From the NCBI GenBank assembly GCA_003096235.1, contig PIXT01000247.1, positions 1 through 6,558 of the forward strand: a stretch of DNA of 6,558 nucleotides, given 5' to 3'. Origin of the DNA: Candidatus Bathyarchaeum sp. (GTDB lineage Archaea; Thermoproteota; Bathyarchaeia; Bathyarchaeales; Bathyarchaeaceae). A program made the position numbers and the translations under genes. Below, piece after piece: positions 1 to 5,336 of the stretch. The notes under the pieces are model-generated. The model saw only the letters and a list, made by a program, of their open reading frames with translations. It did not search any database and was not told where the DNA came from. Positions within the stretch are counted from its first letter, which is position 1; each line of letters begins with the position of its first letter.

Positions 1-108
1 CTAATCAACATCATTCCAGCACAAATCATCTACTCCAGAGTAGGTGACTGGTGGCGATTACAAGCTCAAAAAACAAAAACTCTTAAACAATCTTCAATTA
101 AAACATAA
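1..108 (+). CDS. 3' end of an unidentified protein (partial)
   Basis: The + strand is open from the first base to a TAA at 106-108, giving 35 residues that end in a basic, Lys/Gln-rich tail. The hydrophobic start (LINIIPAQIIYSRV) followed by DWWRL and the polar tail would suit the C-terminus of a membrane-associated protein, but this is only an impression. The other two + frames are closed early, by TAA at 2-4 and TGA at 43-45. The stop lies one base before the CCA end of the oppositely oriented tRNA gene, so the two are convergent and nearly touching. The 5' part lies outside the window and I do not recognise the family. A chance open stretch of this length is possible. Confidence 0.5.
   Translation, partial: LINIIPAQIIYSRVGDWWRLQAQKTKTLKQSSIKT
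68..80 (-). terminator. Oligo-T terminator candidate for the tRNA-Ala gene
   Basis: On the - strand, about 30 nt past the tRNA CCA end, the sequence reads GTTTTTGTTTTTT. Archaeal RNA polymerase stops at such T-rich tracts without needing a hairpin. The tract lies inside the 3' coding end of the opposing + strand gene, where it encodes Gln/Lys/Thr codons, so its T-richness could also reflect that protein sequence. Confidence 0.35.
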
Positions 109-109
109 A

Positions 110-203
110 TGGTGGACTGGGCGGGATTTGAACCCGCGGCTTCTGCCTCTTTCTGCCGATGGCATGCGAAGGCAGCGTTCATACCAGACTGAACTACCAG
201 CCC
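110..203 (-). tRNA. tRNA-Ala(CGC) with a 16-nt intron at position 37/38, CCA encoded
   Basis: Read on the - strand, every arm can be drawn. The acceptor is GGGCTGG/CCAGTCC (197-203 with 114-120) and contains the G3:U70 wobble pair that is the hallmark of alanine tRNA. The D-stem is GTTC/GAAC. The anticodon stem is CTGCC/GGCAG. The T-arm is GCGGG-TTCAAAT-CCCGC. The discriminator A is at 113, followed by an encoded CCA at 110-112. The anticodon CGC lies at 166-168 and reads Ala GCG codons. The anticodon loop closes only if 149-164 is removed, which leaves a 75-nt mature body plus CCA. The D-loop is 10 nt, one longer than I would expect. The adjacent + strand gene ends at 108. Confidence 0.96.
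149..164 (-). other. Archaeal tRNA intron (bulge-helix-bulge)
   Basis: The 16-nt intron reads TGCCATCGGCAGAAAG on the - strand and sits at the canonical site after tRNA position 37. The precursor folds into a bulge-helix-bulge. The anticodon stem CTGCC/GGCAG forms the outer helix. A four-position central helix (TTCG opposite AGAA, three pairs plus a G/A mismatch) separates two 3-nt bulges, CA^T and AG^A. A GCC/GGC mini-helix with an ATC loop caps the structure. Cuts after the second base of each bulge release exactly this intron, as known for the archaeal splicing endonuclease. Confidence 0.9.
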
Positions 204-228
204 CTCTTTCTATCGTTTGAATCAAGAA

Positions 229-240
229 CAATATTTAACA
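229..240 (-). promoter_or_regulatory. TATA-like box of the tRNA-Ala gene
   Basis: On the - strand the AT-rich element TGTTAAATATTG is centred about 30 bp upstream of the tRNA 5' end at 203. This is the spacing expected for an archaeal TATA box driving a tRNA gene. The call rests on position and composition only. Confidence 0.4.
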
Positions 241-529
241 GTATTGAATACGTGACTGGCGGCATGTATTCGCGAATTCACAGCTTTTCTTTTTTTGTTG
301 TAAACGCTTTAGCCAGTCGCTTACAATAGGCACAAAACACGAGCTCACCGCATTAAAGACTGTGGAGAAAAAACAGTTTTGAACGCTAAGAAAAATATCT
401 TTTGAATTAAACTGCGATTTAACAAAAACATCTGTTGTTCTGCAACGTTAATCAAAGAAAACGCTTTTTGGCTACTCAACAACATTAAAAAAATATTTTA
501 ATCCACATTGAATGGCGATAAAATACCCT

Positions 530-555
530 GAGAGCATTAAAAAATGCCTCTTTTT
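530..555 (+). terminator. Orphan hairpin plus T5, intrinsic-terminator-like
   Basis: The + strand folds as GAG-(A bulge)-GCATT, loop AAAA, AATGCCTC, an 8-bp stem with one bulged A, followed directly by TTTTT at 551-555. On the - strand the stem is not followed by T, so the signal points to + transcripts. The nearest upstream + strand coding sequence ends at 108, more than 400 bp away, so the transcript it would end is unknown. The loop and tail are simple AT-rich sequence, so chance is possible. Confidence 0.35.
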
Positions 556-762
556 CATGTTAGTGATGTAAGTTGTTCAATGAATCTTAAATAGCATGAG
601 TTCAATATTATAGAGATTAAACATTAGAAGAAAGAGGGATTGCTGAAGCTTTTGCACGGGCAATAGAGGAAGAAAAATGAACAAAACTCTGCTACTATCG
701 CTTTGATCATTTTATTTTTCCATGCTTGAGCTTTTTCAGCCCCTGTTCTTCCAATGATTTTG

Positions 763-783
763 TCTCCCACAAAAAAAGGGAGA
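763..783 (-). terminator. Terminator of the beta-propeller gene (T7 within a hairpin)
   Basis: Starting 15 nt past the stop codon of the beta-propeller gene, the - strand reads TCTCCC, then TTTTTTTGT, then GGGAGA: a 6-bp perfect stem whose loop holds seven T. The T tract alone would be an adequate archaeal termination signal, and the position just behind the gene supports the call. Confidence 0.55.
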
Positions 784-798
784 AGGGAAAATTGTTTT

Positions 799-3324
799 TT
801 ATTTTCGTTTTCGTAGTGACCAGAATGCTGCGGCGCCTATGACGCAGGCTACTGCGACTGCTGCGATGATTGCTACTTCTGTAGAGATTAGTGGTGCTTC
901 TGTTGCTGGTGTTTCTGTATCTGGTGTCTGGGTGTCGGGGGTCTCTGTGTCTGGAGTTTCAGTGTCAGGCTCTATTGGAGTTGACGCTGAAGCTGCATCT
1001 ACTGCTAGGTAAGTTGTTGATGTCGAACCATAGTATGCTTCGGAGCCTTCAAAGGCGGCAATGACCATGTATTGTCCTTCAACCTCAGGTTCGAAAGTGA
1101 AACCGTAGTTGCCATATGAGTCCGTAGTGGTTGTGCCAAGGTTTTGGTAGTTGCCGTTAGGGTCAATTGCTTCTAACTTTACTGTAACGCCGACTGCGTC
1201 TGTTGGGCGATCAAATTGCATGTAAACGTACTTCATCCATTCGTTCATGCTTTCATCAGATACTGCTGGAACGCCATTTGGGAATCGTGCGGCTATAACT
1301 GTGTCTGCTGTGCCTGGAGACACATCCGTCACACTGCCTTCAATTACTACACTGCTTCCTTTTGTTACAACTTTAGGTGCTGCTGAAACTGTAGTTGCGC
1401 TTGGTCCTTTGCTTATGCCGTATATTTGTTGGTCGTAAGTGTTCATTGTTGCTATTATGCTGTCTCCGATGATTGCGCGTCCACCCCAACGGGTTTGACG
1501 GAAAGCACCATCGATTCTCCAGATTACATCTCCGGTTAGTGCATTAATACAGATGAATGGTGCGCCACGAGGTTTGGGATCAATTGCAGAGTGCTCAGTG
1601 TGAGCTACATAGATTTTTTCGTCAGCGATTACTAGTGGTTTGAGCCACCAATTATTAGCCCACAAGATTTCCGAGTAATTGTCTGTTGCTTCGTAACTCC
1701 AAAGAAGTTCGCCAGTAGTAACGTTGTAGCAGTATAGTATTCCGCCCACGCTCGCCGAGTAAAGTCTGCCATACGCGATGCATCTAACGTCAGAGACTGA
1801 ATCGTCCAATGCGTCTAAGTAGTACTGCGGATCAGTTGGACCCCAAATAAGTTCCCCTGTTTCAAGGCTGAAACCATAATGGGCTTGGGTCTCTTTTGCC
1901 CAGATAACTCCAACTTTGTCTTCTGAACTCTCAGCAGCCCAAACTAAACTCAGGTTACCTGCAGGGCGCTCCCAAATTTCATTGTATAGAACTTCTCCTT
2001 CGTTTCCTGCCTCTGTGCTAATGGCCCATAGATTTATGTCATTGGTTCCGGTTCCCAGAAATGAGTCGGCTGATGAACCTATTACGCGGTCATCAAGAAT
2101 TGCATTGATGGAGCCTTCTAAGCCTGCTTCTGATAGTGTTTTGTTCCATTCAATTCCCAGTGTAGCGTTGTATACGCCATAGCCTGCTCCTGAAAAGCCT
2201 CCCATCCAGCTTCCACTGTCTGAGACGACTCGGCTTGAGTTCCATAGTGTCATCCAGCCGTTGATTCCGTCGACTGTGTAGATGTAGATTTCACCTCTTG
2301 GACCGTACGCTCGGGTACCAGAGGGAACGTTCTCCATGCTGTAGACTTCAACGCCAGTATAAGCGTCATATGCTGTCCAAGTACTGCGAACAGTTGTCCA
2401 CAAGTAGTCGAATGTGCCGTGATAGTTATACGATGACCAATAGAATGTTTGACCAAATGCCAACTCTTCGTTGTCGCCTAATATTTTAATCCACAGTTCT
2501 TCACCCGTATGCAGGTCTAGCGCCACAACTTCTTGAGTAGGATATCCGCTCTTGTATCTGTTGTAGTAAAGTACTCCGTTAATGATTACTGCACCCGAAA
2601 AGAATCCTTCGTAAGCATCTCCATCTTCAAAAGACTGTTCACAAAGGTCTCCACCGACAAGTCCACCAGTTGTTAGTTTACTTCTCCATAGTATGTGGGA
2701 CGTTTCTGGTCCATCATTGTATGGAGCATACAAATTGGAAGGAGTAGTCAGCCAGTTTCCGGCGATTGTTGTCCATTCTCGAAGCTGTGCATCTACTGGG
2801 CGAGTCCAGTATTCACTTGGAAGTGATGCAGAGGGGTAGAATTCTACTTCTTCTTCACTTAAGACGACAAGTTCTAGGGGCTCACTAGTGCTAGCTTCAT
2901 AGAATATTGAGATGACTTGTGGTCCAAATAATCCAAAGCCAGTGTAGTTGTACCATTGTGCAGGGAAGTTTGTTGACAAGTAATATGTTCCGACCATATT
3001 TGGCGTGAAAACTGCTCCAGTTCCACCTGTCGAATCGGTTCGGTATGGACCCAAAGTTTGTTCATTGCCTTCAGGGTCTACAACCGTTACTGTGATGTCT
3101 TCCCATCCAAGGTCTACAGTTGCAAGTGAATCAGTTATTCCCACGTGAAGCAAAACTTGTTTACCCGCAGCTGCTGGGTTGGGAACAGCACCGATGTAAG
3201 GATAAGATTGTTTTGTGTCTGGCTGTGCGGTAGCAGTTGGTAAAGCAATTAATGTAGCAGATATTGTTAACATTAGAATTAAAGCGATAGTAGAAATTTT
3301 AGATTTGTTTTTTGTAGTATTCAT
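799..3324 (-). CDS. Secreted, membrane-anchored PQQ-like beta-propeller protein with Ig-like domains
   Basis: This 841-residue protein is predicted to be displayed on the outer cell surface. Residues 1-34 form a signal peptide: a Lys-rich start, a hydrophobic core, then ATAQP. Residues about 42-155 and 642-775 look like Ig-like beta-sandwiches; both contain a DP(E/N)GN motif and a GxYxx (VGTYY, EGQYM) strand typical of such folds. Between them lie propeller blades with the PQQ-like signature xxTGExxW: LHTGEELW (about 272), LETGELIW (487), VTTGELLW (535), ALTGDVIW (594) and the weaker AYTGVEVY (321). Residues 786-810 are five PDTET-type units, followed by a transmembrane helix at about 812-836 and the cytoplasmic tail RKRK. 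Seven N-x-S/T sequons follow the signal peptide. ATG 3322-3324 is preceded by GGTGA (3335-3339) at 10 nt. The family binds no proven cofactor here; a scaffold, adhesion or ligand-binding role is likely but unassigned. A TrmB-like regulator is divergent. Confidence 0.9.
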   Translation of the reverse strand: MNTTKNKSKISTIALILMLTISATLIALPTATAQPDTKQSYPYIGAVPNPAAAGKQVLLHVGITDSLATVDLGWEDITVTVVDPEGNEQTLGPYRTDSTGGTGAVFTPNMVGTYYLSTNFPAQWYNYTGFGLFGPQVISIFYEASTSEPLELVVLSEEEVEFYPSASLPSEYWTRPVDAQLREWTTIAGNWLTTPSNLYAPYNDGPETSHILWRSKLTTGGLVGGDLCEQSFEDGDAYEGFFSGAVIINGVLYYNRYKSGYPTQEVVALDLHTGEELWIKILGDNEELAFGQTFYWSSYNYHGTFDYLWTTVRSTWTAYDAYTGVEVYSMENVPSGTRAYGPRGEIYIYTVDGINGWMTLWNSSRVVSDSGSWMGGFSGAGYGVYNATLGIEWNKTLSEAGLEGSINAILDDRVIGSSADSFLGTGTNDINLWAISTEAGNEGEVLYNEIWERPAGNLSLVWAAESSEDKVGVIWAKETQAHYGFSLETGELIWGPTDPQYYLDALDDSVSDVRCIAYGRLYSASVGGILYCYNVTTGELLWSYEATDNYSEILWANNWWLKPLVIADEKIYVAHTEHSAIDPKPRGAPFICINALTGDVIWRIDGAFRQTRWGGRAIIGDSIIATMNTYDQQIYGISKGPSATTVSAAPKVVTKGSSVVIEGSVTDVSPGTADTVIAARFPNGVPAVSDESMNEWMKYVYMQFDRPTDAVGVTVKLEAIDPNGNYQNLGTTTTDSYGNYGFTFEPEVEGQYMVIAAFEGSEAYYGSTSTTYLAVDAASASTPIEPDTETPDTETPDTQTPDTETPATEAPLISTEVAIIAAVAVACVIGAAAFWSLRKRK
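895..969 (-). repeat. Five 15-bp units encoding the PDTET stalk
   Basis: Residues 786-810 read PDTET, PDTET, PDTQT, PDTET, PATEA, which corresponds to five in-frame 15-bp units. The units differ at many synonymous positions, so this is an older or selected array rather than a fresh slippage product. Acidic Pro/Thr-rich linkers of this kind usually form an extended, often O-glycosylated stalk between an extracellular domain and its membrane anchor, which fits the transmembrane helix that follows. Confidence 0.85.
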
Positions 3325-3334
3325 TTAAATTTTT

Positions 3335-3339
3335 TCACC
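3335..3339 (-). promoter_or_regulatory. Ribosome-binding site of the beta-propeller gene
   Basis: GGTGA on the - strand, 10 nt before ATG 3322-3324, matches the archaeal anti-Shine-Dalgarno complement GGAGGTGA and fixes this start. The divergent regulator gene uses the same GGTGA at the same 10-nt spacing. Confidence 0.7.
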
Positions 3340-3385
3340 ATTTTTAATTTTTTGATAGATGGAATAAGCAGCTATAATGCTACAT

Positions 3386-3401
3386 TCCTCTATTTGGAGG
3401 A
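3386..3401. promoter_or_regulatory. Dyad 1, candidate operator
   Basis: TCCTC-TATTTG-GAGGA is a perfect 5-bp inverted repeat with a 6-bp spacer in the divergent control region. It lies 20-30 bp from the AT-rich core on the side of the beta-propeller gene, where the - strand start of transcription would be expected. Operator function for the neighbouring TrmB-like regulator is inferred from position, symmetry and similarity to dyad 2. Confidence 0.4.
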
Positions 3402-3414
3402 CGTAGATATGGAC

Positions 3415-3431
3415 AAAATTTAATAATTTTA
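3415..3431. promoter_or_regulatory. Shared AT-rich core promoter between divergent genes
   Basis: AAAATTTAATAATTTTA is close to self-complementary and can be read as a TATA-like box in either direction. It lies about 80-95 bp from both start codons (TTG 3510 on +, ATG 3324 on -). Each direction would then have a leader of roughly 60-70 nt. Other weaker AT-rich elements in 3340-3375 could serve the - strand gene instead. Confidence 0.4.
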
Positions 3432-3432
3432 G

Positions 3433-3447
3433 CCTCCAACTGGGAGG
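3433..3447. promoter_or_regulatory. Dyad 2, candidate operator
   Basis: CCTCC-AACTG-GGAGG is a perfect 5-bp inverted repeat with a 5-bp spacer. It shares the CCTC...GAGG half-sites of dyad 1, about 46 bp away centre to centre. It lies on the regulator side of the AT-rich core, near the expected + strand transcription start. The GGAGG arm could instead act as a ribosome-binding site for the tiny frame starting at ATG 3450, though only 2 nt separate them. Confidence 0.4.
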
Positions 3448-3509
3448 AAATGACAGAATTAATTAGGCTCGATGGAATATTATTCTGAGTTTATGGTGAC
3501 GGGAAAGCA

Positions 3510-4316
3510 TTGAACGAACAAGATAGTCAGGTTCAAACCTTAGTTACTTTGGGATTAAATTGTAGACAAGCTAAGGTTTATTTGCATCTTGTTAATTCGG
3601 GAATGTCGGCAGTAAAAGCAATTTCACAGGGTACACGTATCGCTCAACAGCACATTTACAAAATAGTTTCTACGCTCAGCGAGCAAGGTTTAGTGCAAAA
3701 ATGTTTAACGGTTCCAGCAACGTTCAAGGCCACGCCTATAGAAATTGGTCTCTCTATGTTGATGGAGCAAAAAAACAAAGAATATACAAAAATGAAAGCA
3801 GATACCACAAATTTACTTAGTACTTTCAAAAAACAGGACATGAAAGCTACAGTTAAACAAGAAGACCCCCAGTTTATCATGATTTCTGGAATAAAACCAC
3901 GTTTTTCCAAGATAACTTCGTCATTTGAAAACGCTCGCAAAACTGTAGAAAGCATGATTCCATGGTATGATTTTCAAGCAGGAGCTAATTATGCAGCTGA
4001 TCACTACAAGATAGTGTTAGATAGGGGCGTACATCTTCGATACATTGTTGATGTTCCTCCAGAAAAAAATCAGTTTGAAAAAATTATTGAACCGTTAATG
4101 CAGCATCCTTGCTTTGAAATTCGATATATTCCTCCGCTGGTTCCGGCATTATTTGTAATGTTTGATGAACAGGAAGTGGGTATCAGTAAGTCATCGACTA
4201 ATGCAATAGAAACGCCCGATCTATGGGTCACTAATCCTTCGGTAATATCAATGATCCACGAGTACTTTGAAATGATGTGGACAACAGCAATTAAACCAAG
4301 CCAAATAAATCAGTAA
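3510..4316 (+). CDS. TrmB-like winged-helix transcriptional regulator
   Basis: This 268-residue protein is a probable DNA-binding regulator. Residues about 8-75 match the TrmB-type winged helix-turn-helix: LVTLGLNCRQAKVYLHLV, then a recognition region around IAQQHIYKIVSTL and the wing start EQGLVQK. Residues 80-108 are charged and helical, likely a dimerising coiled coil. Residues about 120-260 form a mixed alpha/beta effector domain of the kind found in this family (GIKPRFSKI, then RGVHLRYIVD, ending FEMMWTTA). The ligand cannot be told; sugars are known for some members only. The start is TTG at 3510, chosen because GGTGA (3495-3499) lies 10 nt upstream and an in-frame TGA at 3486 blocks any longer form. 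It is divergent from the surface propeller gene and probably controls it and itself through the dyads at 3386-3447. Confidence 0.87.
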   Translation: MNEQDSQVQTLVTLGLNCRQAKVYLHLVNSGMSAVKAISQGTRIAQQHIYKIVSTLSEQGLVQKCLTVPATFKATPIEIGLSMLMEQKNKEYTKMKADTTNLLSTFKKQDMKATVKQEDPQFIMISGIKPRFSKITSSFENARKTVESMIPWYDFQAGANYAADHYKIVLDRGVHLRYIVDVPPEKNQFEKIIEPLMQHPCFEIRYIPPLVPALFVMFDEQEVGISKSSTNAIETPDLWVTNPSVISMIHEYFEMMWTTAIKPSQINQ

Positions 4317-4328
4317 AAGGCATCTTTT
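4315..4328 (+). terminator. Weak terminator candidate behind the regulator gene
   Basis: AAAAG-GCAT-CTTTT overlaps the last bases of the stop codon and forms a 5-bp, mostly A:T hairpin ending in four T. It is well placed but weak, and no longer T tract follows nearby. Confidence 0.25.
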
Positions 4329-4591
4329 AGAGTCCTCTCTTGGTTAAGAATGCTCCTAGCGTTTTCAGGTTCTTTAATTCAATGTAAGAATAGAATGTAT
4401 TTTGTCATTTGTCATTGATTTGTTCAGTTAAATCGCTACAGTTTTTCTAACTTTACAATAATTCAACTTTGAAGGACTTCTAATGTTCGTTTATTTTTTG
4501 CAAAAATACAGCTTCGTCTAGACTGGAATGATACTAAAAGGAATTATGTGGCTGTAAGCATTTTTATCCGTAAGTTAATCAGCTAAAAACA

Positions 4592-4600
4592 GTTTTATTT
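4592..4600 (+). promoter_or_regulatory. TATA-like element for the dCMP deaminase gene
   Basis: GTTTTATTT is centred about 50 bp before ATG 4646. A start of transcription about 26 bp downstream would give a leader of roughly 24 nt that still includes the GGAG ribosome-binding site. The match to the archaeal consensus is modest, and an element at 4560-4568 is an alternative. Confidence 0.25.
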
Positions 4601-4631
4601 CATGCCTATGTTAGGTGTATACTCAAACATT

Positions 4632-4635
4632 GGAG
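4632..4635 (+). promoter_or_regulatory. Ribosome-binding site of the dCMP deaminase gene
   Basis: GGAG, continuing as GGAGATG, ends 10 nt before ATG 4646. The ATG at 4636 is in another frame, so this site selects ATG 4646, which also places the conserved RPDWDRYF near the N-terminus as the family expects. Confidence 0.65.
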
Positions 4636-4645
4636 ATGCTGTGGA

Positions 4646-5131
4646 ATGGATTGCAAGCCGCGACCTGATTGGGACAGGTATTTTCTGGATTTGTGTGAAG
4701 CTGTTTCCAAGCGTGCTACTTGTGATAGGGGGCGGGCAGGTTGTGTAATCGTTAAAGACCGTAGGATCATGACTACAGGTTATGTTGGAGCGCCTGCTGG
4801 GTTGCCGCACTGTGATGAGGCGGGGCATGACATGCGAAGGGTTTTGAACGAGAATGGAACTGTTTCGCAGCATTGTGTGCGTACTTTGCATGCTGAGCAG
4901 AATGCTATTATTCAGGCTGCAAAGTTTGGAATTCCTCTTGATGGCTCTACTTTGTATTGTAAGATGACGCCGTGCAGAACATGTGCTATGATTATCGTAA
5001 ATTCGGGCATCAAACGTGTTGTCTGCGAGAAACATTACCACGCAGACAAGGATACAATAGAGATGTTCAAACTGGCAGGCGTAGAATTAGTTGTCATGAA
5101 CAACACAGTTGAAGAATACGACAGGCAGTAA
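4646..5131 (+). CDS. Deoxycytidylate (dCMP) deaminase family protein
   Basis: This 161-residue cytosolic enzyme is predicted to deaminate dCMP to dUMP, the precursor of dTMP made by thymidylate synthase. The N-terminal RPDWDRYF (residues 6-13) is typical of the family. The zinc and catalytic site is intact: HAE at 82-84 (His ligand and the general-acid/base Glu84) and PCRTC at 109-113 (Cys110 and Cys113 ligands). The substrate-loop region GYVGAPAGLPHC (45-56), followed by His61 and the HCVRTLHAEQNAI block (76-88), matches dCMP deaminases rather than cytidine or guanine deaminases. The extra Cys/His residues 55, 56, 61, 76 and 77 might bind a second metal, as in some family members. The length is normal for the family. 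It appears to be transcribed alone; the - strand small gene at 5147-5320 converges on it with a 15-bp gap. A broader ComE-type deaminase is the only real alternative. Confidence 0.95.
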   Translation: MDCKPRPDWDRYFLDLCEAVSKRATCDRGRAGCVIVKDRRIMTTGYVGAPAGLPHCDEAGHDMRRVLNENGTVSQHCVRTLHAEQNAIIQAAKFGIPLDGSTLYCKMTPCRTCAMIIVNSGIKRVVCEKHYHADKDTIEMFKLAGVELVVMNNTVEEYDRQ

Positions 5132-5146
5132 GCTGTTTTTAGAGTT

Positions 5147-5320
5147 TCACTCACTCTTTGCAAAAGAAAGCCTTGTTTTTTTAGTGTTCTGTTCTATGTG
5201 TTTGACCCATTTTGTGATTAGTGGGTCACGCTTATTTTGAGCGTTAGTCCATCGTTCAAAGTAGATGCTGCTGTTTCTGGCTTGTTTGAACAACTTTTCC
5301 ACATTCAACACTTTTGGCAT
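5147..5320 (-). CDS. Small basic hypothetical protein (57 residues)
   Basis: An ATG at 5318-5320 opens a 57-residue frame ending at TGA 5147-5149. It lies 16 nt behind the stop of the upstream Clp-fold protease gene on the same strand, so the two would be co-transcribed. The spacer holds GGGA about 8 nt before the ATG, a weak ribosome-binding site. The product is rich in Lys/Arg and has mixed composition with aromatic residues (SSIYFERWTNAQNK, LITKWVKHIEQN), looking like two amphipathic helices with a basic tail, no signal peptide and no membrane segment. Beyond this I do not recognise it. The converging deaminase gene stops 15 bp away. The tight operon-like spacing and protein-like composition favour a real gene; a chance frame remains possible. 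Confidence 0.55.
   Translation of the reverse strand: MPKVLNVEKLFKQARNSSIYFERWTNAQNKRDPLITKWVKHIEQNTKKTRLSFAKSE
5176..5182 (+). terminator. Oligo-T tract behind the dCMP deaminase gene
   Basis: Seven T on the + strand, 45 nt after the deaminase stop, form a plausible archaeal termination signal. The tract is also the complement of AAA AAA codons in the opposing small ORF, so its role is not certain. Confidence 0.4.
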
Positions 5321-5336
5321 TTTTTTGTTCCCAACT

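Larger units (their letters stand above)
204..762. other. Gene-free stretch with no convincing coding gene
   Basis: This roughly 560-bp AT-rich region carries the tRNA promoter at its left end. The open frames I can find on either strand are short: 46 residues at 345-485 (-), 48 residues from a GTG at 624-770 (-), and 19-21 residues on the + strand. None has a recognisable ribosome-binding site or family. A hairpin followed by five T lies at 530-555 (+). The 618-700 part holds coding-like scraps, described under findings. It may be a long spacer, host an unrecognised small RNA, or be a decayed gene. Confidence 0.6.
4317..4645. other. Gene-free region upstream of the dCMP deaminase gene
   Basis: About 330 bp of AT-rich sequence. 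The + strand frames here are at most about 22 residues, apart from one starting at ATG 4602 that runs 48 residues mostly inside the deaminase gene; none has convincing initiation signals. AT-rich elements at about 4560-4568 (ATTTTTATC) and 4592-4600 (GTTTTATTT) could be TATA boxes for the deaminase gene. A near-tandem TCATTTG/TCATTGA pair lies near 4404-4416. I see nothing that clearly marks an RNA gene. Confidence 0.5.

Noticed and set aside
41..268. GTGACTGGTGGC (44-55) and GTGACTGGCGGC (252-263) on either side of the tRNA gene, as possible attachment-site repeats
   Set aside because: Only 11 of 12 bases match, neither copy overlaps the tRNA 3' end, and there is no integrase or mobile cargo between or beside them.
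345..485. 46-residue - strand frame beginning MLLSSQKAFSLINVAE
   Set aside because: No ribosome-binding site, Phe/Leu/Gln-rich composition as expected from AT-rich spacer, and no recognisable similarity.
3656..3955. 99-codon - strand frame
   Set aside because: Antisense shadow of the winged-helix regulator gene, with no signals of its own.
4602..4748. 48-residue + strand frame from ATG 4602, overlapping the deaminase start
   Set aside because: Two thirds of it lies in another frame of the clear deaminase gene and no ribosome-binding site precedes it; the GGAG nearby serves ATG 4646.
4595..5041. Long open frame on the - strand (148 codons)
   Set aside because: It lies antisense over the dCMP deaminase gene, whose motifs are intact. 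It has low-complexity, Ser/Thr/His-rich composition and begins inside that gene without initiation signals.
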